7,510 nucleotides of DNA from Savagea sp. (lineage in GTDB: Bacteria; Bacillota; Bacilli; Bacillales_A; Planococcaceae), in the NCBI GenBank assembly GCA_030147435.1, contig JASKZX010000013.1:1-7510 (forward strand). The letters are read 5' to 3'. Within the stretch, counting starts at the first letter, position 1; every line of letters begins with the position of its first letter. Below the pieces are notes generated by a model, which saw nothing but the letters and a program-made list of their open reading frames with translations, did not search any database and was not told where the DNA came from. Positions 1-6,110 of this stretch are shown piece after piece. A program made the position numbers and the translations under genes.

Positions 1-18
1 GTCTTAATGGAATATTAA
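1..18 (+). CDS. Possible last codons of an upstream gene (partial)
   Basis: Frame 1 reads Val-Leu-Met-Glu-Tyr followed by a TAA stop at 16-18, six bases before a strong intrinsic terminator, which is where the end of a gene would be expected. In Bacillales the gene upstream of the ymfC regulator is commonly the DNA translocase spoIIIE/ftsK, so that is the likeliest identity, but five residues cannot establish it. A TAA also occurs at 5-7 in another frame, so the reading frame itself is uncertain. Confidence 0.35.
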   Translation, partial: VLMEY

Positions 19-23
19 GAAGG

Positions 24-60
24 AAAAAGATTTCCCCGCTTGAGGCGAGGAAATCTTTTT
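24..60 (+). terminator. Strong rho-independent terminator
   Basis: Bases 24-35 pair perfectly with 49-60 (12 bp), there is one C-A mismatch (36/48), then 37-39 pair with 45-47 around the loop TTGAG. The arms begin with A5 and end with T5, so the structure ends in a U-tract on the + strand, and on the - strand as well, making it potentially bidirectional. It ends transcription of the gene upstream and isolates the GntR regulator as a separate unit. The pairing is read directly from the sequence; termination activity is inferred. Confidence 0.9.
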
Positions 61-62
61 CT

Positions 63-91
63 AAATAAAGTGAGCGAAAATATCGTATAGT
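63..91 (+). promoter_or_regulatory. Weak candidate promoter for the GntR gene
   Basis: TATAGT at 86-91 matches the sigma-A -10 consensus at five of six positions and would start RNA near base 98, ahead of the AAAGGAGG ribosome binding site at 111-118. No convincing -35 hexamer lies 16-18 bases upstream (63-68 is AAATAA). The regulator must be transcribed from somewhere in the gap after the upstream terminator, so this is the best candidate, but weak. Confidence 0.3.
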
Positions 92-127
92 AGAAATAGT
101 CAGTAAAATAAAAGGAGGTTTTACTTC

Positions 128-850
128 ATGTTGACGGATCAAGAAATAGAACGTGTCCACGAAGTAGTTGACGCATTGATTCAACAATTAGAGCGACAAA
201 AATATACAGAACATGAAAGTTTACCATCAGACTTTGAATTAGCGCGTGAATTTAATACGACACGCTCTGTGATTCAAGAGGCGTTAGATACACTCGAAGA
301 AAGAGAATATGTTACTCAAAGATATGGGGTAGGAGTGTTTGTGAACGCTCAACCATTATTTGAAGCAGGAATTGAACAGCTAGCAAGTGTATCTTCAATG
401 ATTCGAGCAGCGGGTAGTGAACCGGGTACGATTTATCTCGACATTCAACAGTTTGAAGTCGATGAAGAGTTGAAGGAGATTTTTCAAATAGAGAAAGAAG
501 AGGCATTAGTTGCGATGAAGCGTGTGCGCACAGCAGATGATGTCCCAGTCGTCTACTGTATCGATTATGCTTATGCAAAACAAGTACCGCTCGATAATGA
601 AGGGCTGTACAATGACTCGATTTTTGAAACGATTGAACGAACGAGTAAGCGACCGATCGTTCGAGCGATTGCGCAAATTGAACCTGTCGGCTATGACGAA
701 GAAGCATCGACTCATTTACGTTGTGGAGTAGATGTACCATTGCTGGCACTTTATCAGAAGCACTATAATGATTTAGGTGAAGTCGTTCTTTATTCTAAAA
801 ATTATTTTCGTGCAGATAAATTTAAGTTTCAAGTCGTTCGCACGAAATAA
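128..850 (+). CDS. ymfC: GntR-family transcriptional regulator with UTRA domain (YmfC-like)
   Basis: A 240-residue cytoplasmic DNA-binding regulator. Residues about 7-75 form the GntR winged helix-turn-helix, with the family signature LPSDFELAREFNTTRSVIQE near 32-51 and the wing residues YGVGVFV near 66-72. Residues about 85-235 resemble a UTRA effector-binding domain of the HutC/FadR-like subgroup, ending with the typical Tyr-Ser-Lys-Asn-Tyr-Phe-Arg strand. Length matches B. subtilis YmfC (about 241 residues). The ATG has an ideal AAAGGAGGT site eight bases upstream. The gene is flanked by terminator-like hairpins on both sides, so it is probably expressed on its own. Its ligand and targets are unknown to me. 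In B. subtilis the next gene is a transporter (ymfD); here that gene is absent, so the regulator either acts on the downstream M16 genes or elsewhere. I saw no clear operator in the flanking gaps. Confidence 0.88.
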   Translation: MLTDQEIERVHEVVDALIQQLERQKYTEHESLPSDFELAREFNTTRSVIQEALDTLEEREYVTQRYGVGVFVNAQPLFEAGIEQLASVSSMIRAAGSEPGTIYLDIQQFEVDEELKEIFQIEKEEALVAMKRVRTADDVPVVYCIDYAYAKQVPLDNEGLYNDSIFETIERTSKRPIVRAIAQIEPVGYDEEASTHLRCGVDVPLLALYQKHYNDLGEVVLYSKNYFRADKFKFQVVRTK

Positions 851-857
851 TTGAATG

Positions 858-900
858 AGAGGCACGGATTAGCAATGATTGCTAAAAGTGACCTCTTTTT
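858..900 (+). terminator. Interrupted-stem intrinsic terminator after the GntR gene
   Basis: Beginning seven bases after the stop codon, AGAGG (858-862) pairs with CCTCT (892-896), CAC (863-865) with GTG (888-890) with A891 bulged, then after a small internal loop TTAGCAA (869-875) pairs with TTGCTAA (879-885) around a three-base loop. The outer stem runs directly into TTTTT at 896-900. This is a plausible terminator with about 15 pairs. The internal loop and bulge may make it leaky, allowing read-through into the M16 operon. Confidence 0.72.
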
Positions 901-907
901 GTATGTT
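879..907 (+). promoter_or_regulatory. Candidate promoter inside the hairpin, reading into ymfF
   Basis: TTGCTA (879-884) and TATGTT (902-907) are separated by 17 bases, each matching the sigma-A consensus at four of six positions. The predicted RNA start near 914 still leaves the ribosome binding site GAGG (922-925) intact. The -35 element coincides with the inner right arm of the preceding terminator. Weak on sequence alone, but the terminator creates a need for a promoter here. Confidence 0.3.
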
Positions 908-932
908 AAATTGATGATTTTGAGGTGAAAGT

Positions 933-2210
933 ATGTTTAAAAAAATAGTAATGAATGATGCTGTTACGTTATATGTTCGTCCGACTCAACAGTTTAAAAC
1001 AGTAACGGCAATGTTTGAGTGGGAAACCGCTTATCAAGTCGACCGAGCAGCTCATCGGGCTGTATTATCCAATGTATTACAAGACTCAACAGAAAAGTAT
1101 CCGACTTATCGCGCATTAAAGCGTCAACTAGACGATCTTTACGGTGCTTCGTTATTTACAGATGTTCGAATGAAAGGAAGTAGTCATCGCTTTATTTTAT
1201 TCGGCGAAACGATTCATGAAAAGTATACGCAAGATGCGAACCAGTTTGATCGATGGTGGCGATTGATCGAAGAGATGATTTTTTCTCCGAATGTGAAAGA
1301 AAATGCATTCGATGAAGCGACAGTAAAACGAGAGAAACATTCGATTATCGAACGTATGGAAGCAGTGTATGAATATAAAGAGCGTTATGCACGTAAACGA
1401 TTATTAGAATGGATGCGTCCGAATGATCCAGCTTCTCAGTCAAAATACGGAACAGAAGAAGCAGTGAAAGAAGTGACTGCAGCTTCTCTTTATCAAGAGT
1501 ATCAACGAATGTTAAAAGAAGATGCATTAAACATTTATATCGTTGGAGATATCGATAGTGAAGAAGTAGAACGTCGCATTCGCGAACAATTTCCATTACA
1601 CCCTGAGAAAAAAGACATTCCTCAGTACGTCGTGCCAGAAGAACAACCAAAATATCGTTACATTCGCGAACAACAAAAGATGGCACAAAGCCAGCTACAA
1701 ATCGGTTACCGATTACCGGTTTACTATCGAGATGAGGATTTCTTTACGATGCAAGTTGCAAATGGAATATTAGGAGGATTTTCTCATAGTAAGTTGTTTT
1801 TAAATGTTCGTGAAAAAGAAAGTTTAGCATATTCGGTTTCAAGTAGTTATTCTTCCCGATATGGTCTTCTGTTTATTAGTGCAGGAATTGATCCGGATGA
1901 TGAAGAAAAAGCACGGACATTGATCGATCTTGAAATGACGAAGATGCAACACGGAGCCATTGTCGAAAAAGAATTAAACCAGACGAAAAAACAATTGAAA
2001 AATGGACTCAAAAATGCGTTTGATACAGCACGTGGTCAAATCTTTTTATATGAACAATTTGAGCCACTTCTTGAAGAAGTAAACGCAGAAGCGATTGCTC
2101 AAAAGTGGGACAAAGTAACTTTAGAAGATGTTCAACGAGTAATGAACAAAGCATCACTAGAATTAGTGTATGTTTTAGGACCGAAAGGAGAGGTTCGCCG
2201 TGAAGATTGA
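933..2210 (+). CDS. ymfF: M16-family protein lacking the zinc motif (YmfF-like subunit)
   Basis: A 425-residue protein with the two-lobe architecture of single-chain M16 (pitrilysin-type) subunits: N-terminal lobe about 1-220 and C-terminal lobe about 240-420. The HxxEH zinc-binding motif expected near residues 35-50 is absent; that stretch reads AAHRAVLSNVLQDST. The C-terminal lobe keeps a good R/Y motif, FLNVREKESLAYSVSS (R293, Y300), which in other M16 dimers helps bind substrate in the active site of the partner. It is therefore probably the non-catalytic half of a heterodimer with the next gene, similar in logic to other bacterial M16B pairs. No signal peptide or membrane segment is seen, so it is likely cytoplasmic. 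The ATG has GAGG seven bases upstream. The gene end overlaps the next start by 11 bases, indicating translational coupling. The physiological substrate is not known to me. Confidence 0.88.
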   Translation: MFKKIVMNDAVTLYVRPTQQFKTVTAMFEWETAYQVDRAAHRAVLSNVLQDSTEKYPTYRALKRQLDDLYGASLFTDVRMKGSSHRFILFGETIHEKYTQDANQFDRWWRLIEEMIFSPNVKENAFDEATVKREKHSIIERMEAVYEYKERYARKRLLEWMRPNDPASQSKYGTEEAVKEVTAASLYQEYQRMLKEDALNIYIVGDIDSEEVERRIREQFPLHPEKKDIPQYVVPEEQPKYRYIREQQKMAQSQLQIGYRLPVYYRDEDFFTMQVANGILGGFSHSKLFLNVREKESLAYSVSSSYSSRYGLLFISAGIDPDDEEKARTLIDLEMTKMQHGAIVEKELNQTKKQLKNGLKNAFDTARGQIFLYEQFEPLLEEVNAEAIAQKWDKVTLEDVQRVMNKASLELVYVLGPKGEVRRED

Positions 2211-3483
2211 AAACATTGAAGCAGTAGATGAAGTCGTCTATTCAGACGTGTTACCGAACGGTTTAACAGTTTTTATTATCCCGAAAAAAGGGTATTCAAA
2301 AACGTATGCAACGTTTACGACGAAATACGGTTCGATTGACCGTAAGTTCGTTCCGCACCGTCAAGCACGTCCAATGACGGTACCCGATGGTATCGCTCAC
2401 TTTTTAGAACATAAGTTGTTTGAAAGTGAAGCAGGAGACATTATGGACGTGTTTAGTGAACAGAGTGCATCTGTCAATGCGTTTACGTCAGCAACACGTA
2501 CGTCTTATTTATTTTCAGCGACGGAACAAATTGAACAAAATATCGAAACGTTACTCGATTTCGTGCAAGAACCGTATTTCACGGAAGAAACGGTTGAAAA
2601 AGAAAAAGGGATTATCGCTCAAGAAATCCAAATGTATGAAGATTCAGCAGATTGGCGTCTTTATTTAGGAGCGTTAGAAGGGCTCTATGAGAAGCATCCG
2701 GTTCGTATCGATATTGCTGGAACGATCGATTCAATTCAAGAAATCACAGCCGAGCATTTGTATACTTGTTATGAAACGTTTTATCATCCATCAAATATGG
2801 TGTTTTGTGTTGTCGGAGCGGTTGAGCCTGAACGAGTAATGGAACAGATTCGAAACAATCAAGAAAAGAAAGTATTTGATAAAGCAACAACGATTGAACG
2901 ATTCATCCCAGAAGAGACAGAGGAAGCTTATATTCCGTATCGTGCTGAAAAGATGGACGTGATGAAGCCGAAAGTAAATATTGCACGAAAAGTTATTGAA
3001 GTAGATGTTCAAGATCGTGATTATTTACGTCTTCATTTAGCAATGTCTATCGGCTTAGATGCCTTATTCGGTACTTCTTCCTCATTTTTTGAAAAACAGT
3101 ATGAATCTGGTGTGATTGACGAATCGTTCGGTTATCATTTCACATTAGAGCGTAGTTTTGGTTTCGTATCGATCAGTTCGGATACGTATGAAGAAGAGGC
3201 GTTTATTCAAGCAGTCGAAGAAACGTTAGACGAGTTGTCGATCGATCGTGAAGAAGTAGAGCGTCTCATACGTAGACGTACAGGACAGTTCATTCGTGCA
3301 TTAAACTCTCCTGAGTTTATCGCAAATCAGTTTACGCACTATACGTTTATGAAAGCAAATGTATTCGATACGTTAGAAGTTTTATCTGAATTAACGCTTG
3401 AAGATATTCAACGAGCGTTAATGTATATCCAACCGAAGGAGCGTCAAGCGATTTTTGCCATTCATGAGGAAGATGAAAAGTGA
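2200..3483 (+). CDS. ymfH: M16-family zinc metallopeptidase (YmfH-like, catalytic subunit)
   Basis: A 427-residue M16 peptidase subunit. The inverted zinc motif HxxEH is present as HFLEH at residues 67-71, and the third metal ligand would be a glutamate in QEIQMYED (E142 or E147), about 75 residues further on, as in the family. The C-terminal lobe (about 215-420) has the fold-typical pattern, including FFEKQYESGVIDESFGY, but a less canonical R/Y motif than its partner. No export signal is visible. The start is GTG at 2200 with AAAGGAGAGG at 2184-2193 inside the end of the preceding gene, and the two frames overlap by 11 bases, which favours equal synthesis of two partner subunits. It ends in a four-base GTGA overlap with the next gene. 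Function as a peptidase follows from the family; the substrate is unknown to me. Confidence 0.92.
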   Translation: MKIENIEAVDEVVYSDVLPNGLTVFIIPKKGYSKTYATFTTKYGSIDRKFVPHRQARPMTVPDGIAHFLEHKLFESEAGDIMDVFSEQSASVNAFTSATRTSYLFSATEQIEQNIETLLDFVQEPYFTEETVEKEKGIIAQEIQMYEDSADWRLYLGALEGLYEKHPVRIDIAGTIDSIQEITAEHLYTCYETFYHPSNMVFCVVGAVEPERVMEQIRNNQEKKVFDKATTIERFIPEETEEAYIPYRAEKMDVMKPKVNIARKVIEVDVQDRDYLRLHLAMSIGLDALFGTSSSFFEKQYESGVIDESFGYHFTLERSFGFVSISSDTYEEEAFIQAVEETLDELSIDREEVERLIRRRTGQFIRALNSPEFIANQFTHYTFMKANVFDTLEVLSELTLEDIQRALMYIQPKERQAIFAIHEEDEK

Positions 3484-4208
3484 AATGGGCGATTATATTA
3501 GGGGCATCCGGAGATATCGGTAGTGAAACTGCTCGGAAGTTAGCAGAAGACGGTTGGTCGATTTATTTACATTATGCTCATAATTACAACCGAGTAGAAA
3601 AGTTAAGAGAAGAATTAGTAGCTACATTTCCTGATCAACAATTTTTACTCGTTCAAGCAGACTTCACTCAAGAAGAAGCAGCGGATCAACTCGCAGATCA
3701 ATTGTTTAGCATTCAAGCGATTGTTGTAGCAAATGGTCACGAACTGTTGAAATTGTTAACGGAAACGACGATAGAAGAGATGAATATACTTTGGCGCGTT
3801 CACGGTCAAAATCCGATTCGCTTTATCGGACGGATGTCGGAACAAATGCGACAACATAAGCGTTCCTATATAGTGTTCGTCGGTTCTATTTGGGGAACGA
3901 CAGGTGCTGCGAATGAAGTCGTTTACTCTACAGTAAAAGGTGCACAACATGCATTTGTTCGAGCATATGCAAAAGAATCAGCAAGTAGTGGCATTCGAGT
4001 GAATGGAATTGCGCCCGGTTGGATTGAAACACGTATGAATGAACAGTTTGATGAAGAAGAAAAAGAAATGGCAAAAGAAATCATTCCATTACAAGAGATT
4101 GGAAAACCATCAGATGTAGCAGAAGTCGTTCGCTTTTTACTCAGTGGACGTGCGGATTATATGACGGGACAAATTTTAAACGTCAATGGTGGATGGTTTA
4201 TTGGATAA
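3480..4208 (+). CDS. ymfI: SDR oxidoreductase, EF-P 5-aminopentanone reductase (YmfI)
   Basis: A 242-residue short-chain dehydrogenase/reductase. The Rossmann nucleotide-binding motif is GASGDIG at residues 8-14, the VANG motif replaces NNAG near 83-86, and the catalytic residues are Ser136 (VFVGSIWG), Tyr149 and Lys153 (YSTVK), followed by the IAPGWIETRM loop at about 177-186 and the C-terminal GQILNVNGGW. By synteny it is the orthologue of B. subtilis YmfI, which is reported to reduce the 5-aminopentanone group on a lysine of translation factor EF-P to 5-aminopentanol. Family members are easily confused with FabG ketoacyl-ACP reductases, and only gene context points to EF-P. The GTG start overlaps the preceding TGA (GTGA), with GAGGA at 3466-3470 as ribosome binding site, so translation is coupled to the M16 pair. 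Confidence 0.85.
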   Translation: MKWAIILGASGDIGSETARKLAEDGWSIYLHYAHNYNRVEKLREELVATFPDQQFLLVQADFTQEEAADQLADQLFSIQAIVVANGHELLKLLTETTIEEMNILWRVHGQNPIRFIGRMSEQMRQHKRSYIVFVGSIWGTTGAANEVVYSTVKGAQHAFVRAYAKESASSGIRVNGIAPGWIETRMNEQFDEEEKEMAKEIIPLQEIGKPSDVAEVVRFLLSGRADYMTGQILNVNGGWFIG

Positions 4209-4223
4209 TCGTTCCCTTCCCTC

Positions 4224-4252
4224 TTTTCAGCAGTATCTTTATCCGATATGAT
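4224..4252 (+). promoter_or_regulatory. Candidate sigma-A promoter for the ymfK-ymfM-pgsA-cinA block
   Basis: TTTTCA (4224-4229) and TATGAT (4247-4252) lie 17 bases apart in the 76-base gap between ymfI and ymfK. The -10 matches five of six consensus positions and the -35 four of six. RNA would start near 4259, upstream of the AAGGAG site at 4271-4276. A short palindrome, TATCCGATA (4240-4248), overlaps the -10 box and could be coincidental. No terminator precedes it, so read-through from ymfI is also expected. Confidence 0.45.
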
Positions 4253-4284
4253 AGAAGAAGAGCTTCGACAAAGGAGTGTAAAAG

Positions 4285-5070
4285 GTGAGCGAATGGTATT
4301 TAGAATACGAAATCGTAATTAACCGTCCAGGATTACTCGGAGATATGGCTTCATTACTCGGGATGTTACGTGTCAATATCGTAACGATCAATGGAGTCGG
4401 CGGGAATCGTCGAGTGATGCTACTACGTTGTGACAACGATCATCAAGTAAAAAGGTTTGAGTTAATTGCTTCGACGATGGATGCAGTCGCCATTCGAAAA
4501 ATTCGAAAACCGACATTGCGCGATCGATTAACCGTACGACATGGAAAGTATATCGACTGTGTAGACGATCAATGTGACCGCCGTGTCTATCGATTCGTTC
4601 GAGAAGAAATCGGTATGCTCGTCGACTTTATGGCAGAACTTTTCAAAAAAGAAGGACATAAATTAATCGGTGTCCGCGGAATGCCGAGAGTCGGTAAAAC
4701 AGAGTCTATTGTCGCAGCAAGCGTTTCTGCAAATAAACGCTGGGTTTTTTTATCTTCCACATTGTTAAAACAAACTGTACGGAGTCGTTTAGCAGGAGAT
4801 GAATTTTCACCGAATAATATATTTATATTAGATGGTGTCGTCACTAAAAATTCAGGAGATGAACGACATATGCAACTTGTGCGAGAAATGATGCAATTGC
4901 CAGCTGTTAAAGTTGTAGAACATCCTGATATGTTTATCGAACGAACAGATTATACGCTCGATGATTTCGATTATATTATCGAATTGAGAAAGACGCCTGA
5001 TGAAGTGATTACGTATGAGCTGTTACGACGGAATGAACAAATGAATCGAAATAGTATATTTAATATTTGA
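4285..5070 (+). CDS. ymfK: YmfK-like protein (DUF3388): ACT-like N-terminus plus P-loop-like segment
   Basis: A 261-residue cytoplasmic protein of unknown function, conserved at this position in Bacillales. Residues about 4-75 look like an ACT-type regulatory domain, with the characteristic YEIVINRPGLLGDMASLLG (8-26) then VNIVTINGVG. Further on, GMPRVGKTES (132-141) fits the Walker A pattern GxxxxGK[ST], and a hydrophobic strand ending in Asp (IFILDG, 179-184) could serve as Walker B. ATP or GTP binding is therefore suggested but not shown. The GTG start has AAGGAG eight bases upstream (4271-4276). In B. subtilis the small gene ymfJ sits just before ymfK; here it is missing. The gene ends 17 bases before the ymfM start, so the two are likely co-transcribed. 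Biological role unknown. Confidence 0.85.
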   Translation: MSEWYLEYEIVINRPGLLGDMASLLGMLRVNIVTINGVGGNRRVMLLRCDNDHQVKRFELIASTMDAVAIRKIRKPTLRDRLTVRHGKYIDCVDDQCDRRVYRFVREEIGMLVDFMAELFKKEGHKLIGVRGMPRVGKTESIVAASVSANKRWVFLSSTLLKQTVRSRLAGDEFSPNNIFILDGVVTKNSGDERHMQLVREMMQLPAVKVVEHPDMFIERTDYTLDDFDYIIELRKTPDEVITYELLRRNEQMNRNSIFNI

Positions 5071-5087
5071 TAAGGTAGGTGTTATCC

Positions 5088-6056
5088 GTGACCGGATTAG
5101 GAGAACGTTTAAAAGAAGCGAGAAAGAAAAAAGGATATACGTTAGAAGATGTGCAAGAGATAACGAAAATTCAAAAAAGGTATCTCGCAAATATTGAAGA
5201 AGAAGATTATAGCAATATGCCAGGAGCATTTTACGTTCGAGCATTTATTAAACAATATGCCGAAGCAGTAGATGTTGATCCGGAAGAAATACTCGCAATG
5301 TATCGCGATAGCTCACGAGAAGAAGAAGTAGAAAAGAAAGAAGAAGAACAACAAGTTGTAAAAGAGCCATTAGCGAAGCCAACATTTGAAATAAGTAGTA
5401 ATATGCGCGAATGGCTACCGAAAATTGGTGTAGCGGTTGGAATTATTGCCATTATTGCGATCATTTACTTCGTTTATAAAGCAAGTGCACCGACAGCAGA
5501 TACAGAGTCAGACATCAATAGCGGAGAAGAAGTGACGGTGCAACAACCGAGCGGAAACGATGAAACAGAAGGACAAGTCGTCGTTGAAGAAGAGAAAGAA
5601 GAAAAAGAAGAGAAAGATTCAACTCCAGCGAAGAAAGAAAATGAAAAAGATAAAGTAGAAAAAGAAGATGGCAAAGAAGAAGAGAAAGAAGAAAAAGAAG
5701 AAGAAGAATCAACGAAAGAAGGAACGCTTGAATTACAATCAACAGCGGGCGAAACTTCAACGTATCGTTTAACAGAAGCAGAGCAATTCGTTCTTACAAT
5801 TCGTACTTCTGATGAGTCTTGGATCGGTGTAACGGATGAAAATGGTCAAGAACATTTGCCAGAAGGTGCTCGTGTATTAGCAGCAGGCGATGAAGCGACT
5901 GTAGATATGTCGAACTCGAAACGTGCACGTATTCGTGTCGGACGTTCTCAAGCGACAGAAATTTATATTAATGGTGAGAAATTTAATTTCCCAACAGAAA
6001 AAATTACACAAAACATTGTGATTGAATACGACCGAACAGAAAAGAAAGAGGAATAG
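5088..6056 (+). CDS. rodZ: RodZ-like cell-shape protein (YmfM), membrane-anchored HTH protein
   Basis: A 322-residue type II membrane protein. Residues about 4-72 are the RodZ-type helix-turn-helix (GLGERLKEARKKKGYTLEDVQ and YLANIEEEDYSNMPGAFYVRAFI), which in other bacteria contacts the actin-like MreB. A charged juxtamembrane stretch precedes one transmembrane helix at about 110-130 (VGIIAIIAIIYFVY). A low-complexity Glu/Lys linker spans about 165-215, and a DUF4115-type beta domain outside the membrane covers about 217-320. I prefer the GTG at 5088 over the upstream GTG at 5079, because AAGGTAGG (5072-5079) is well spaced for 5088 and would overlap the earlier start, and family members begin just ahead of this LGERLKEAR motif. 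It is somewhat longer than B. subtilis YmfM (about 288 residues), apparently owing to the linker. It is expected to help position cell elongation. Confidence 0.9.
   Translation: MTGLGERLKEARKKKGYTLEDVQEITKIQKRYLANIEEEDYSNMPGAFYVRAFIKQYAEAVDVDPEEILAMYRDSSREEEVEKKEEEQQVVKEPLAKPTFEISSNMREWLPKIGVAVGIIAIIAIIYFVYKASAPTADTESDINSGEEVTVQQPSGNDETEGQVVVEEEKEEKEEKDSTPAKKENEKDKVEKEDGKEEEKEEKEEEESTKEGTLELQSTAGETSTYRLTEAEQFVLTIRTSDESWIGVTDENGQEHLPEGARVLAAGDEATVDMSNSKRARIRVGRSQATEIYINGEKFNFPTEKITQNIVIEYDRTEKKEE
5586..5610 (+). repeat. Exact 25-base direct repeat, copy 1, in the RodZ linker
   Basis: This all-purine stretch, encoding EEEKEEKE, is identical to 5676-5700, exactly 90 bases (30 codons) downstream and in the same frame. 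It lies inside a 32-base purine-only run (5586-5617). The shorter unit GAAAAAGAAG also occurs at 5658-5667. Consistent with local duplication or slippage within the linker. Confidence 0.85.
5676..5700 (+). repeat. Exact 25-base direct repeat, copy 2, in the RodZ linker
   Basis: Second copy of the purine repeat, identical to 5586-5610. It sits in a 36-base run of only A and G (5673-5708) that continues as GAA codons into the end of the linker. Recombination between the copies would delete 30 codons while keeping the reading frame. Confidence 0.85.
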
Positions 6057-6077
6057 TCATCGAGTGAGATGACTATT
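6052..6077 (+). terminator. Terminator-like hairpin between ymfM and pgsA, overlapping the ymfM stop
   Basis: Bases 6052-6061 pair perfectly with 6068-6077 (10 bp, three of them G-C) around the loop GAGTGA, followed by the pyrimidine-rich tail TTCTTTCTCTT. The ymfM stop codon (6054-6056) lies inside the left arm. It probably acts as a partial terminator or an RNA-processing or stability element, because pgsA and cinA follow with no usable promoter visible in between. Confidence 0.65.
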
Positions 6078-6110
6078 TTCTTTCTCTTATAAAGTAAAGG
6101 AGAAAATCAT

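Noticed and set aside
638..663. Inverted repeat CGAACGA / TCGTTCG with 12-base spacer
   Set aside because: Lies within the UTRA-domain coding region and only seven bases long; expected by chance in this CG-rich codon context, with no U-tract.
312..749. 145-codon open frame on the - strand inside the GntR gene
   Set aside because: Lies entirely antisense to a clearly recognisable gene, has no good ribosome binding site that I can see and no recognisable domain; a shadow frame.
939..945. Run of seven A at the start of ymfF, considered as a phase-variation or frameshift site
   Set aside because: Encodes the ordinary Lys-Lys-Ile start of the protein, the frame is intact, and the phase does not fit a slippery heptamer.
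1771..1778. Strong Shine-Dalgarno-like TAGGAGGA inside ymfF
   Set aside because: No start codon at suitable spacing downstream and it encodes a conserved Gly-Gly stretch of the M16 C-terminal lobe.
2420..2668. 82-codon + strand frame rich in Lys/Arg inside ymfH
   Set aside because: Out of frame within the HxxEH-containing coding region; its basic composition is what a shifted reading of Glu- and Lys-rich codons gives.
5079..5087. Upstream GTG start for the RodZ gene (three extra codons)
   Set aside because: It overlaps the only ribosome binding site (5072-5079); the GTG at 5088 has proper spacing and matches the family N-terminus.
6064..6093. Promoter-like GTGAGA with TATAAA 18 bases downstream, before pgsA
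   Set aside because: Transcription would start near 6100, within the AAAGGAG site at 6096-6102, leaving no usable ribosome binding site on the RNA; also overlaps the hairpin.
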